Shown in pieces: positions 35,136-45,044 of a DNA stretch of 64,000 nt. Every line of letters starts with the position of its first letter. Position 1 is the stretch's first letter. The DNA is from Hyphomonas atlantica corrig. (GTDB lineage Bacteria > Pseudomonadota > Alphaproteobacteria > Caulobacterales > Hyphomonadaceae). The translations under genes and the position numbers were made by a program. Under the pieces are notes generated by a model. That model worked only from the letters and a program-made list of their open reading frames with translations, did not search any database and was not told the DNA's origin. The stretch lies in assembly GCF_000682715.1 (NCBI RefSeq), contig NZ_AWFH01000045.1, forward strand, positions 124,001 to 188,000. Reading direction: 5' to 3'.

Positions 35136-36272
35136 ATGTCGGATGGCGTTTCTGTAATACTTCCAACCTACAACCGGTGTACCCTGCTTCAGGAAACCCT
35201 GGAGTCTGTGCTCGCGCAATCCCTACAGCCTGCCGAAATCATTGTGGTTGATGACTGCTCGCCTGACGACACAGTTGAGATGCTAGCGACGTATGGCGAC
35301 AAATTGCGACTGATAACCAAGCAAAGCAATCAAGGAAAAGCCCATTCGATCAATCTGGCACTTTCAGAGTGCCAGCATCCGCTTGTCTGGATCGTTGATG
35401 ATGACGACCTGATGCATCCGGACGCTCTGCAGACCCTCACAAATTTATTGCAACACAATCCAGAAGCCGGCTTTGCCCATGGCCGCCACGTCCGTTTTTC
35501 GATCGACAATGCCGGAAACCGCCAGGAATGGGACACAGGTTACTGGACTGAATGCGCGTCTGAGGAGTTTCTGGTCCGCACAATGGAGGATTTCTTCGTT
35601 CACCAGCCGGGCATGATCTTTAAGCGTGCGCTCGTCGACCAATCTGGACCCTTGAACGAAAATCTCGTTCGCTCTCAAGACTACGATTTCCTGATCCGAC
35701 TGGCTCGTGTTGCCTCAGGAGTTGGAACGCAAGACGTTATTTTCTTCCAGCGTCAACACGATGGACTCCGTGGCACGAAGGAAAACAGCTTCTCTGCGAC
35801 AGAACGCGACAAGAAATGGATGGAATACGACCAGAAGATTTTTCGCGCGCTGAGAGACGATATGGATTTAAGCGAGTTCCTGCCGTCTGGCGAACAGATC
35901 CAATCTCCAACCGACAAACGCCGCGCACTGCTTCAAAGAGGCGTAATCATGGGCCGCAAGAAGCTTTGGGACCTAGCAATCCAGGACTTCTCCGATGCAG
36001 CATCACTAGGGGACGCCCCTTTGAGCGATGCCGAGACGCTCACTCTTTCACGCGCATTTTCATCGAAATACGGCTGCGAAGAGATCTTCGATGGCTCGTT
36101 TCCAATCGCTGAATACAAACAGATATTCGCATCGGCACCCCTTGGACCTGAGATCTGTAGATCGCTTTCGAACGGGCTTAGATGGCGGATTCGAGAGGCG
36201 CTGTTTAAGGGAAAGATAACCCGCGCATTCTTGTATTCTCGCTTCATGCTGGCTCTGAGACGAGCGCGATAG
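35136..36272 (+). CDS. Family 2 glycosyltransferase with C-terminal extension
   Basis: A 378-residue GT2 enzyme. The N-terminal SVILPTYNRCTLLQETLESV is followed by VVDDCSPDDTVE and the metal-binding VDDDDLMHPDAL. A helical C-terminal extension of roughly 120 residues (after about residue 250) is not part of the GT-A core. ATG 35136 with GAGG 6 bases upstream was chosen; a GTG at 35124 would overlap the previous gene by 4 bases. A small hairpin follows the stop. Confidence 0.87.
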   Translation: MSDGVSVILPTYNRCTLLQETLESVLAQSLQPAEIIVVDDCSPDDTVEMLATYGDKLRLITKQSNQGKAHSINLALSECQHPLVWIVDDDDLMHPDALQTLTNLLQHNPEAGFAHGRHVRFSIDNAGNRQEWDTGYWTECASEEFLVRTMEDFFVHQPGMIFKRALVDQSGPLNENLVRSQDYDFLIRLARVASGVGTQDVIFFQRQHDGLRGTKENSFSATERDKKWMEYDQKIFRALRDDMDLSEFLPSGEQIQSPTDKRRALLQRGVIMGRKKLWDLAIQDFSDAASLGDAPLSDAETLTLSRAFSSKYGCEEIFDGSFPIAEYKQIFASAPLGPEICRSLSNGLRWRIREALFKGKITRAFLYSRFMLALRRAR

Positions 36273-36276
36273 GCAA

Positions 36277-36295
36277 CCATCAGCTTGCCTGATGG
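36277..36295 (+). terminator. Weak hairpin after the glycosyltransferase
   Basis: Arms CCATCAG and CTGATGG with a CTTGC loop, 5 bases after the stop. Only a broken T-rich stretch follows, so termination may be partial. Confidence 0.4.
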
Positions 36296-36355
36296 GCTGG
36301 CTTGTTTCTTGCTAAGATATGCGCAAATGAACATTAGCGGATCGGGACGACATCC

Positions 36356-37147
36356 ATGAAAGTTGTATTGCTCGCAGGCGGCTTCGGCACACGCATCAGT
36401 GAAGAAACCAGCATTCGGCCAAAGCCGATGGTTGAAATCGGCGGAAACCCGATCTTGTGGCATATTATGCGCCAGTACGCCGCCCACGGCCTCAAGGATT
36501 TCGTCATCTGCGCAGGCTACAAGTCTGATTATATTAGAAATTACTTTCTGAACTATCGCAACACCCGCTCAGACTTCACAATGAACTTGCGGTCCGGCCA
36601 GGTAGAGTTTCATGAAACCGAAGCTGAAGACTGGAATGTTACGGTGGTCGACACAGGCCTGAATACGATGACAGGCGGCCGCATCAAGGCAGCGCGGCGC
36701 TACATCGGCGACGAACCGTTCTGCGTGACCTATGGTGACGGCGTTTCGAATGTGAACATCACGAATCTCATCGAAAAGCACAAAGCATCGAATGCCTACG
36801 CGACGCTGACAGCGGTGGTTCAGCCCGGTCGTTTCGGTGGCCTCAGCCTGGATTCCCAGACCGGTGCGGTTCGGTCGTTCCGCGAGAAGGCCGCAGAAGA
36901 TGGAAACGTCATCAATGGCGGCTTTTTCGTCTGCGAGCCCGAGGTTTTCGACTATATTGATGGTCCGGACACAATTTGGGAACGAGACCCACTCGAACGC
37001 CTGGTCTCTGACAACAAGCTCAACGCCTACCGTCACTTCGGCTTCTGGCAGCCGATGGATACGCTCAGAGACAGGAACTACCTTGAAGGCCTTTGGGAGA
37101 AAGGCGATGCCCCATGGGCACCTGAGCAGTTGATGGGCAAGAGCTGA
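36356..37147 (+). CDS. rfbF: Glucose-1-phosphate cytidylyltransferase
   Basis: A 263-residue nucleotidyltransferase making CDP-glucose from CTP and glucose-1-phosphate, the first step to CDP-linked 3,6-dideoxy and other deoxyhexoses. The signature LLAGGFGTRISEETSIRPKPM is near-complete at residues 5-25. CDP-specific features DFVICAGYKSDYIRNYF and VTYGDGVSNVNI follow. The usual next enzyme, CDP-glucose 4,6-dehydratase (RfbG), is not evident in the window, nor is RfbH. Length is normal for the family. Confidence 0.93.
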   Translation: MKVVLLAGGFGTRISEETSIRPKPMVEIGGNPILWHIMRQYAAHGLKDFVICAGYKSDYIRNYFLNYRNTRSDFTMNLRSGQVEFHETEAEDWNVTVVDTGLNTMTGGRIKAARRYIGDEPFCVTYGDGVSNVNITNLIEKHKASNAYATLTAVVQPGRFGGLSLDSQTGAVRSFREKAAEDGNVINGGFFVCEPEVFDYIDGPDTIWERDPLERLVSDNKLNAYRHFGFWQPMDTLRDRNYLEGLWEKGDAPWAPEQLMGKS

Positions 37148-37282
37148 CTTCCAGCAATCCTGATATGGCACAATTTGCGCGCTCAGGCCGTCCCGTCACG
37201 ACAATCTGCTAATGTTCATGGCGCATTCGATACCAGTTTGTAGAATCCACGTTTCGCCCCTCCTCCCGAAAGGTACCCATGC

Positions 37283-38824
37283 ATGTCCAAAGGACTGATG
37301 AGCTCAGCAGGAAAGGCCGCCGCGTGGAGCGCCGTGGGGAGCTGGGCCGGACTGGTTGGCAGCATGCTGTCGCTGGTCGTATTGGCGCGCCTATTGGCTC
37401 CTACCGACTTTGGCATATACGGGTTTGTGCTGGTGACGTTGGCCATTCCCGAAGCGATCGCCTGCAACAGCCTGAATGAATCGCTTATTCAACGGCAAGA
37501 GTTGACTAGGGGGCACTCAAACTCCGTCTTTGGCTTGTCGTTCTTTTTCGCAGCGCTGTTCTTTGTGATCATCGCGGTTTCCGCTCCGATGATCGAGGCA
37601 TTTTTCGGACAGGAGGGCTTGACCCCATTCCTGTGGGTTATGTCCGCAGGTCTCTTTGTGGGAGCTTTCACTGCAGTCCCGGCCGGCCATCTCCAGCGAC
37701 GTCTCGCATTCAAGCAAATTGCCCTCGTCGACGTGGTGGGCACCCTCGTAGCAGCGATTGTGGGCATTGTACTCGCGATACTGCTCCAGAACGCTTGGGC
37801 GCTGCTTATTATGGAGTTGTCGCGTCGAATCGTTCGAATGCTGGCTTTTTGGTGGTTCGACCGGTGGATGCCTTCTCTCTCCTTCTCCATCTCTAACTTG
37901 AAGGATCTTGCGGCTTTCAACTTCGCCTCCGTAAGCCTTCGCCTTATCACCGTGCTTGAGAAAAGCATTCCCCAGGCTGTTATTGGCATGTTTCTCGGTC
38001 CTGCAGCACTCGGAATGTTCAATCTTGCAATGCGCGTTCAAGAGCAAGCCGGGACCGCCCTGATCTCTCCTTTCGGCGCGATTGCCCTGCCCTTTGCATC
38101 GAAATCCCAAGCCAACCGCGAATTGCTCCACAAGCTGTTGCGCGGTGCAATAACGGTTGCAACTTTTGTCGCCTACCCCGCATTTCTCGGTGCAGTTGCT
38201 ATCGCGCCCGTCGCTGTACCAATCGTCTTTGGAGAGCAGTGGATCGGCGCAATTGGCGCAATTCAGATCTCGTTGCTGATCGGGATTCGCCGCCCGACAT
38301 CTACATTCGACGCGGGCGTGCTAAAAGGCGTCGGTCGCCCGGATCTGGTATTGAAGATCGCGCTGATCTGTCTGGCAACGATGATTGCCCTCCCATATGT
38401 TGCGCCATATGGTCTTGAAGCGATCATGTGGCTAATCTGGGCACAGAAGATGATTGGCTGGGTACTCGGTGCGCTCGCCGTTCAGCGTGTGGTTGGATTT
38501 TCCATCAAACAGCAAGTTTTCGCTGGGGCATCCGCCTTGCTCGCATCGATCATCATGGCGGGCGCTGTCATTCTTACGTCGGCTCGAATTCCCGAGCACG
38601 TGGATGACATAGCAAAATTATTACTTTTGGTTGTGCTGGGCGCGCTGACTTATCCGCTGGTGTTGCTAATCGTTTCACCTCGCACCACCCTTCGTCGTAT
38701 CAGGGCACTGGTCCTACTCTTCGCCGGGAAGAAGGAGCGCGCCCTACAGACAATGATGAATTCGCCAGACAATGACGAGTCGTCCAACTTTGCCCCTGAG
38801 GTTTCAGATGCGGCAAAATCTTGA
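37283..38824 (+). CDS. Wzx-type lipopolysaccharide/exopolysaccharide flippase (PST family)
   Basis: A 513-residue membrane protein with about 12-14 helices and the MATE/PST-like opening GKAAAWSAVGSWAGLVGSM, then LVVLARLLAPTDFGIYGFV. This is the typical start of Wzx/ExoT/WzxC-like transporters that flip lipid-linked subunits. Later helices include RLAFKQIALVDVVGTLVAA. The C-terminal 40 residues are polar. The last 17 bases overlap the next glycosyltransferase gene. Confidence 0.88.
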   Translation: MSKGLMSSAGKAAAWSAVGSWAGLVGSMLSLVVLARLLAPTDFGIYGFVLVTLAIPEAIACNSLNESLIQRQELTRGHSNSVFGLSFFFAALFFVIIAVSAPMIEAFFGQEGLTPFLWVMSAGLFVGAFTAVPAGHLQRRLAFKQIALVDVVGTLVAAIVGIVLAILLQNAWALLIMELSRRIVRMLAFWWFDRWMPSLSFSISNLKDLAAFNFASVSLRLITVLEKSIPQAVIGMFLGPAALGMFNLAMRVQEQAGTALISPFGAIALPFASKSQANRELLHKLLRGAITVATFVAYPAFLGAVAIAPVAVPIVFGEQWIGAIGAIQISLLIGIRRPTSTFDAGVLKGVGRPDLVLKIALICLATMIALPYVAPYGLEAIMWLIWAQKMIGWVLGALAVQRVVGFSIKQQVFAGASALLASIIMAGAVILTSARIPEHVDDIAKLLLLVVLGALTYPLVLLIVSPRTTLRRIRALVLLFAGKKERALQTMMNSPDNDESSNFAPEVSDAAKS

Positions 38825-39791
38825 TCCCTCCAAAGTCGCCATTGTCATTCCACTGTACAATGACGAACCACATATCGAACGCGCAATTCTCAGTGCGCTT
38901 AAGCAAGAGTGCCCCAGTGGCATCTCTCTCGAGGTCATTGTCGTCGATGACTGTTCGACGGATTCTGGTTATGAGATTGCGAAAAGTCTGGAAGATGTTC
39001 ACCCCAACCTGAGAGTGTTGAAGCAATCAATTAATCAGGGCCCATCCGCTGCGCGAAATCTCGCATTGTCTCAAACAGATGCTGGCTGGTTCACGCCGCA
39101 GGACAGCGATGACATTGTTTTGCCAGACCGCCTGTCGAAACTTCTGGCCACTGCAATCGAAAACAATCTTGATTGGGTGGCAGACAATCTTCTCATTTCG
39201 CAGGAAGCGTCCCCACAATCGATAGAACGCAACCTTTGGCCAGAAAAGCCCGACGGTCCGATTCCGCTTACAGCCGAGTTCTTTGTAGAGCGATCATTTG
39301 AAGTCGAAACGCCTCGATCCGAACTCGGTTTTATCAAACCTCTCTTCAATCGGTTAGCCATGAAAGATGGCGACTCGCCTTATCTTAACGAACTACGATT
39401 TGGCGAAGACTTTGAACTTTACACACGCCTTCTCCTGGACGGTACCAAAGCCTGGTTGATTGACCCTTGCGGCTACTATCTCGTCCAACGAGCAGGATCA
39501 GCATCTCACTCGCAAGCTGGGCGTGACCATCGCAGGCTTGCCGCAATTTCAGCACGCATGTCGAAAAGGCCGGGGATCTCGCCAGATGCGAAATCAGCAC
39601 TGAAGGCTCATGCCGCTTACTCGCAGCGCGAAGCCGCAATCTGGGCGTGGATGGACGGTGTCCGACAACGCGACATTTCATTGACGCTGTCTGCATTTAG
39701 CTTTTCAGTAGATGCGTCCCTGAATCTTCTGGGCACAATCATGAAGCAAGTCCTCAGAAAGCTGCTGCCAGCCCGCAGCATCACAGAATAA
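38808..39791 (+). CDS. Family 2 glycosyltransferase
   Basis: A 327-residue GT2 enzyme. It starts VAIVIPLYNDEPHIERAILS, with the VVDDCSTDSG loop and the metal-binding PQDSDDIVLPDRL. ATG 38808 has TGAGG 7 bases upstream and overlaps the flippase gene by 17 bases; an earlier ATG at 38772 is less likely. It is the last glycosyltransferase of the plus-strand run. No membrane helices are visible. Confidence 0.86.
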   Translation: MRQNLDPSKVAIVIPLYNDEPHIERAILSALKQECPSGISLEVIVVDDCSTDSGYEIAKSLEDVHPNLRVLKQSINQGPSAARNLALSQTDAGWFTPQDSDDIVLPDRLSKLLATAIENNLDWVADNLLISQEASPQSIERNLWPEKPDGPIPLTAEFFVERSFEVETPRSELGFIKPLFNRLAMKDGDSPYLNELRFGEDFELYTRLLLDGTKAWLIDPCGYYLVQRAGSASHSQAGRDHRRLAAISARMSKRPGISPDAKSALKAHAAYSQREAAIWAWMDGVRQRDISLTLSAFSFSVDASLNLLGTIMKQVLRKLLPARSITE

Positions 39792-39933
39792 TCCAATTCT
39801 CGCCGGATTCATCCGCAAGATGGCTTACCATGACAGGTGAATTGAGAATCGCGTCTTAAAGGCGCTTTAAGGAATGACCGGTCTATATACGTTCATGAAT
39901 GAGGTGAACCCGTCTCTTGCTAGGACACGCTCC

Positions 39934-40104
39934 ATGATGAATTTGGCGACTCAAACCAGCGTTATCGGGACTTATCGGGATCAGCCGAAAACGGACACGC
40001 ATGGTGTGAACAAATGGCCAGTTTGGCTGCGCATCCTGGTGATCGTTAGCCTCAGCTCAGCGCTTTGGACAGGTATCATTGCTGGCGTTGCAGCAATCCT
40101 CTAG
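39934..40104 (+). CDS. Small single-helix membrane protein, unknown function
   Basis: A 56-residue frame with AGGA 8 bases before ATG 39934. It encodes a polar N-terminal part and one C-terminal hydrophobic helix (WLRILVIVSLSSALWTGIIA). An earlier ATG at 39874 would give 76 residues but its AAGGA is too close. It lies between the last plus-strand glycosyltransferase and the convergent polymerase gene. I do not recognise the family. Small inner-membrane proteins do occur in polysaccharide loci, but the reading frame is short and unproven. Confidence 0.45.
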   Translation: MMNLATQTSVIGTYRDQPKTDTHGVNKWPVWLRILVIVSLSSALWTGIIAGVAAIL

Positions 40105-40128
40105 TTCTCTCACCTACCCGCCAGTCCA

Positions 40129-41424
40129 CTAAGCGGCGCTTCTGTTTCCCGTGATAAATACCGGCATTTCTCCTACGCGCTTCCTGCGTACGGGAGATAG
40201 TGTAGCAGCTGCGCCGATATACAAAAGATTCAAGGCCGTATTGAAGCTGGACCAAGCAGTAGATTCTGTGAACGTCGAAACGAACACGATGCCTCCGAAA
40301 ACAAGCCAAGCCGACATCTCAAGAGAAGTTTGCTGGAAAAACTGTAGCAGAAGCCTGTAGCCGCACCACGCCCACATCAACAGGTAGAGAGCCAATCCGA
40401 TAAACCCCAGATGCACGCGAACCTCGAGATACGCGTTGTGGAACGTCAGTTGGGTTCCGTAGGGCTTGAAGTCTGTCTCGTTGATAGACTGCGCTGCACC
40501 GTTTGAGATGTGCCAGAAGCCCGAATGGCCATGCCCGATCCAGGGATGTTCAGCTGCGGCAACTTCACCCGCGGCCCAGATAGCGGTTCGGCCTGTGAAT
40601 GTAGAATCCTTGCCCAGCGCAGCGAGGAAGTCCTGCAGGTAGGATTGATGCGTCTGGTTGAGCACGAACATCGCACCCAACAAAATGGCTGAAAAAGCCG
40701 TCAAAACCAGAAGCGACCGAAGGTGGCGAATACGGCTGATCGAGACCCAAAGAAACTTAACACCCATAAGGCCAGCAATACCTATCGCGGCGAACACCAA
40801 GGCAGTGGCCGACGGCGCCCGCAACATGAACAGAAGTGCGACGGGAAACGCGACAGCTGCGAGCATGCGCGTCCAAGGCCAAGATTTGTCGTTCAACAAC
40901 GTCGTTAGGCTGAGCAAAGCCACAAGGAGCATTTGCTGTGCGAAATAGTTTTTCTGAGGATACGGGCCGCCTGCATGCATGGTGTCGTAATAAGGCGCAC
41001 AGACAACAAGTGCGGCAACTCCAGCGAAAAACATGCAGCGCAAGATAGTCGAGATATCAAACCGCGCGATCGTGATTAAGGCTACAATTGGCGTGAGCAG
41101 GAACAGCAAAGCCGTGCGCAAGGCATCTCCTGTAAAGGGAGACCATGCCACTGACATCAGACCGAACAGCTGAATCGGAAAAAGTGGCCACGCCTTGAGC
41201 ATGACCGGGATAATTTCATCCTTGTAAAGGAACAGCTGTGCGACAAACCACAAGACGATCAAATATCTTAGGGGCGTCTCCATTGGCAGCGGAACGAACG
41301 CATTTAGGAACCATATAGAAAGAAGCGCTTGCTCCCAAAAAGGAATCTTGCGCGGCTCTTCATATACAGTAGCCAAGACAAGCGCATCGCGGTCATCAGC
41401 AGGAATACGACTTACGATGTTCAT
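40129..41424 (-). CDS. O-antigen ligase/polymerase family protein (Wzy/WaaL-like)
   Basis: A 431-residue membrane protein with about 10-12 helices. A large periplasmic loop contains GRTAIWAAGEVAAAEHPWIGHG and a later FHNAYLEVRVHLGFIGL, the conserved Wzy_C/O-antigen ligase signature (Arg and His residues). It probably polymerises lipid-linked repeats (Wzy role), given that the flippase and autokinase are also present. Its start overlaps the upstream glycosyltransferase by 4 bases (ATGA). Confidence 0.9.
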   Translation of the reverse strand: MNIVSRIPADDRDALVLATVYEEPRKIPFWEQALLSIWFLNAFVPLPMETPLRYLIVLWFVAQLFLYKDEIIPVMLKAWPLFPIQLFGLMSVAWSPFTGDALRTALLFLLTPIVALITIARFDISTILRCMFFAGVAALVVCAPYYDTMHAGGPYPQKNYFAQQMLLVALLSLTTLLNDKSWPWTRMLAAVAFPVALLFMLRAPSATALVFAAIGIAGLMGVKFLWVSISRIRHLRSLLVLTAFSAILLGAMFVLNQTHQSYLQDFLAALGKDSTFTGRTAIWAAGEVAAAEHPWIGHGHSGFWHISNGAAQSINETDFKPYGTQLTFHNAYLEVRVHLGFIGLALYLLMWAWCGYRLLLQFFQQTSLEMSAWLVFGGIVFVSTFTESTAWSSFNTALNLLYIGAAATLSPVRRKRVGEMPVFITGNRSAA

Positions 41425-42566
41425 GTCGCGCTCTCCCCCCCAAGGCTCGTCCTTACGACATCACGCATGAAGCCAGCTGGCTGAATAAAAATGTCCTCGG
41501 GTAACGCATTCAAGACATTCACATATCGGGTTATCTCACTTCGATCAGAAACGAGTTTTTCGATCAGTTTGGGTAACTCCGTCTCCAGTGGTTCCTCGAC
41601 CACAAAACCGCAGCCATGCCGTTGCAGCCACGCCGCAGTCTCAGTGCCCGCAGGCGCGATGGAGGGCGTTGCGTAGTAGCCGCCTTCATATATGCGGTTT
41701 GGTAGCAACCAGACCGAGTTGTATCCCGCTTCCATGAAATCACCTGCCCAGACGACGTCCAGCGAGGCATAAATTCCCGACAAGTCTTCAGGCGATTGAT
41801 AGCTGCCGAAATATCGCACGTTCTGGCGCGCATCAATTTCAGGTTCAAACACTGGAATTTCTGTTCGGGCCGGCAGCCCGTGGAGATGAACCTCTACTGC
41901 GTGAGGGAAAGCATCGGCCAATGCGCATAGAAGATTGAATGATCGTTGGCATCTCAAATTGCCGACCCAACCAAGGGTGATTTTTTTTGATGCTGCGCTT
42001 TCTGAACATACGTCACCGCACGGACGAGGTCCAAAGTCAGCATCCGCGCTGAGCCGGTTTTCAACAAGGTAAGCCTTGTACTGACCAGCATAGTACCGCT
42101 CAAAATGGTTCTTGATAAAACCGGGAGAACTAACCACCAGCGCTCGGCTACGTTTCAGCAAAGATCTTTCCAAAAATCGCACTGTCCGTCCGACAATGTC
42201 TTTGCGAACCAGCAATCGGTGCACATCAAGGCTCTCATAAATGACCGGTGTGTCCAATTTTGCGTAGCGCTTCGCTAGAAATGCACAAGCCAACATGTCC
42301 AGATTACGAGCGTAGATCAGGTCAGCATCCGCGAGCTTTTCCCTGTGGGCAGCAGCCTTTCTCGCCCCTTTGAACACCTGTGCAATCCGTTGAAGAAAAG
42401 CGCCATCGCGAGTTTTGCCAAGATCGACATTCTCCCATTCGGGGTCGCTATCTCGGCGGCGCATCATGAAACCCGTAACTTCCAGACCGTCTCCGACAAA
42501 GGATTTGACCCGGCGACGCACGGCCGCATCGGCCGCGTCGTGTCCGAAGAAGGCAATCCTGGTCAT
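41421..42566 (-). CDS. GT-B fold glycosyltransferase
   Basis: A 381-residue glycosyltransferase starting TRIAFFGHDAADAAVRRRVK. It has the second Rossmann-like half with LGWVGNLRCQRSFNLLCALA and a C-terminal EGGYYATPSIAPAGTETAAW donor-binding region. ATG 42566 gives the natural protein; a longer frame runs upstream into the kinase gene without support. It lies 46 bases downstream of the autokinase gene and is translationally coupled to the polymerase gene. The donor sugar is unknown. Confidence 0.82.
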   Translation of the reverse strand: MTRIAFFGHDAADAAVRRRVKSFVGDGLEVTGFMMRRRDSDPEWENVDLGKTRDGAFLQRIAQVFKGARKAAAHREKLADADLIYARNLDMLACAFLAKRYAKLDTPVIYESLDVHRLLVRKDIVGRTVRFLERSLLKRSRALVVSSPGFIKNHFERYYAGQYKAYLVENRLSADADFGPRPCGDVCSESAASKKITLGWVGNLRCQRSFNLLCALADAFPHAVEVHLHGLPARTEIPVFEPEIDARQNVRYFGSYQSPEDLSGIYASLDVVWAGDFMEAGYNSVWLLPNRIYEGGYYATPSIAPAGTETAAWLQRHGCGFVVEEPLETELPKLIEKLVSDRSEITRYVNVLNALPEDIFIQPAGFMRDVVRTSLGGESAT

Positions 42567-42612
42567 TACAAAATCCAATTCTCGCCAGAGGCCAAAGCCC
42601 CCACACCGCACC

Positions 42613-44940
42613 TCAGTTCGCGTCGACCTTTTCGGCAGCGCCGGTTTTATGGTCGGCAAGACTCGGAGGCGTTTGAATGGCCGTGGGCTGAATTTTCCCA
42701 CTCTTCGACTTCTTGGAACCGCCGCGCATAAAGGAGAAGAGAGAAGGTTTGCTCTCCATCTGATAGTACTTCCGGTATGCATCGTAGCTAGCACCCGGAT
42801 CACTGTAATGACGACGACGATTCAGATTGACCATGTTCAAAGTTACGCCGAGCAGGTCTGCTTGGAACGATTTCAACAATGCGAGAGACTGACGTGCCGC
42901 GGCACGTGTCGTATGCCTCCAACGGACAACCAAGATCGTTTTATCGGTTTTCCCGGCCACAACACGAGCCTCTGCCATCAACAATAGCGGGCCTGTGTCA
43001 ATCAGAATAAGATCGTACATTGACCGCAGACGAACCAACAAGTCGTCGAACGCTCGCGTACCGAACACATCATGCGGCGTGTGCCCAGTCAACGACAGGG
43101 GTAGGATGTCGAGCATGCTCTTCGGATCTTTTGCAATTGCATCAGACAGCTGACCAGCTCCGAATAGATACTCAATAAATCCGACTTCGGGCTTGAGACC
43201 GGCGGCTTCGGTCAACTGACGGCGACGGAAGTCGCCATCAATAACCAGTGTGCGAGCCCCGGACATTGCTGACATCCGACCAAGCGCGAGCGTCAAACTG
43301 GTTTTACCTTCATCCGGCAGCGAAGACGTAATCGCTACCGTTTTTGTTTCGCTATCAAGGTCAGAGAACGCGATGGCTGCACGCAAATACCTCACACTCT
43401 CGGCAAAGGCAGATAGCGGGTTCTCTATTAGATACTCAGCCGGGTTGGTTTGCGTAAAGCCGAGCGCGTTGGTGGTACGAATGAGTGGCACCGATCCGAT
43501 CGCATTCTGGCGCAGCTTTTTCTCGATGTCCTCGGTGGAGGAAATTTTCATATCCAGCAGCTCAGCCAGAAGTGCCAGTCCTGCGCCCAGCATTCCGCCA
43601 AGAATTGCACCAATCAACAGGTTCAATTTCGTGCGAGGCGAACTTGGGTGTTTTGGAACCGAAGCTTGCGACAGGATCACCGCATCAGGTTGAACCAGGC
43701 CATCCTGCTCTCGCGTTTCCTTGGAGCGTGAAATGAACTCCTCATACAGGACGCGGCTGGTCTCCGCATCGCGCTCCAACTCACGCAGGCGCACCATGGC
43801 CAGGCTGTTGCCGCGCAACTTCGCGTTTGAATTATTGATCTGCGACTGGAGACGTCCGACCTGATCCCGGCGAACCCGAACTTCGTTTTCCAGATTCGTC
43901 GCAATGCGGTTCATTTCATTCTCGATCTGGCGTTCGATATCGGCTTGTTCTGCACGCGCACCAATCAATTCTGGGTGCTGCGGACCGAGACGAGTCTCAA
44001 GGTCTCCAACGCGACCACGCACAGTAGAGAGTTGTTGTTTGAGGCTGGTGATCAGTGGAGATTCCAGAACTTCGGAAATACCATCCACACCTGCACCCCC
44101 ATCAATTTGGCGACGCATGCTGTCATATCGAGACCGAACACGATTCAGCTCAACTTCGGCCTGGGTTTTCTGCGTGGTTAAATAGGCGATATTCTGCTCA
44201 GTGAGCGTGTTGCCCATCGCCGTTTCCATGTCGTTGTCAGCGATAAATTTAGCAACTCGATTTTCTTTTTCTTCAACCTCTTCCCGAAGTGCGAATACCC
44301 GGTCAGACAACCACTCGGTAGCGCGCCGCGTGGCATCTAGTTTGGTTTCAAGCTGTTGGACACGGTATTGATCTGCGATGGCATTTGCCAGTCGTGCGGC
44401 TGTTTCAGGCGACTCGCTCGTAACCTCCACATTGATCAGGTAAGTCGTACCTACTCGAGATACGCCTACGCTACCCATGAGTTTGGCTACAGCACTTTCG
44501 AGAAGTGCATTTTCCCGCTCATCGACACTCATCCCTTCAAACGGATCTTCTTCTGTCGTGTCGACCCCCAGAAAGCCAAGAAAGCTATCCGACAGACTAC
44601 CGAGCACACTCGTTTCCGGTTCTCTGAGCGTCCAATTGAACTCTGGATCTTCGACCAGCTTTTGCTTCACCGCCACCTTGGTGAGCAAAGATTTGGACTT
44701 CATGATCATGACTTCGGTATCGATCACTGCCGTACTTACAGCCAACCCACTAAGCACGCTTCCAAGATCAATGACGTTCTGCTGCTCCGTATCAAGCTGA
44801 ACGATTGAGCTCGCCTTGTAGAGCGGCACCTGATTGAATGTCATGTAGGCGACCAGCGAAAATACCGCCAGAAAGCTCAGCGCAATCAGCCAGAATCGGC
44901 GATAGACCGCAGCCAATAGGGACTTGAGGTCCGTAGGCAT
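42613..44940 (-). CDS. Wzc/ExoP-type polysaccharide copolymerase and tyrosine autokinase
   Basis: A 775-residue inner-membrane protein. It has two helices (about 13-33 and 437-461) around a large periplasmic Wzz domain with long coiled coils and the Pro-rich PKHPSSPRTKLN segment. The cytoplasmic BY-kinase domain has Walker A SSLPDEGKTS (about 539-548), Walker A' LVIDGDFRR and Walker B LILIDTGPLL. The C-terminus carries a Tyr cluster (YSDPGASYDAYRKYYQ). It controls polymer length and export. Start: ATG 44940; an upstream TTG at 45057 lies inside a hairpin and is unlikely. Confidence 0.92.
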   Translation of the reverse strand: MPTDLKSLLAAVYRRFWLIALSFLAVFSLVAYMTFNQVPLYKASSIVQLDTEQQNVIDLGSVLSGLAVSTAVIDTEVMIMKSKSLLTKVAVKQKLVEDPEFNWTLREPETSVLGSLSDSFLGFLGVDTTEEDPFEGMSVDERENALLESAVAKLMGSVGVSRVGTTYLINVEVTSESPETAARLANAIADQYRVQQLETKLDATRRATEWLSDRVFALREEVEEKENRVAKFIADNDMETAMGNTLTEQNIAYLTTQKTQAEVELNRVRSRYDSMRRQIDGGAGVDGISEVLESPLITSLKQQLSTVRGRVGDLETRLGPQHPELIGARAEQADIERQIENEMNRIATNLENEVRVRRDQVGRLQSQINNSNAKLRGNSLAMVRLRELERDAETSRVLYEEFISRSKETREQDGLVQPDAVILSQASVPKHPSSPRTKLNLLIGAILGGMLGAGLALLAELLDMKISSTEDIEKKLRQNAIGSVPLIRTTNALGFTQTNPAEYLIENPLSAFAESVRYLRAAIAFSDLDSETKTVAITSSLPDEGKTSLTLALGRMSAMSGARTLVIDGDFRRRQLTEAAGLKPEVGFIEYLFGAGQLSDAIAKDPKSMLDILPLSLTGHTPHDVFGTRAFDDLLVRLRSMYDLILIDTGPLLLMAEARVVAGKTDKTILVVRWRHTTRAAARQSLALLKSFQADLLGVTLNMVNLNRRRHYSDPGASYDAYRKYYQMESKPSLFSFMRGGSKKSKSGKIQPTAIQTPPSLADHKTGAAEKVDAN

Positions 44941-45044
44941 GGTGTTGCCATCGGAATCCGCTTCTGCGGGTACCTGGGTCGGAAGCTCAAAGCTGAAAGT
45001 CTTGGTCAAGATACTATACCGAAAGTTGGAGTTGACGCTGAATT

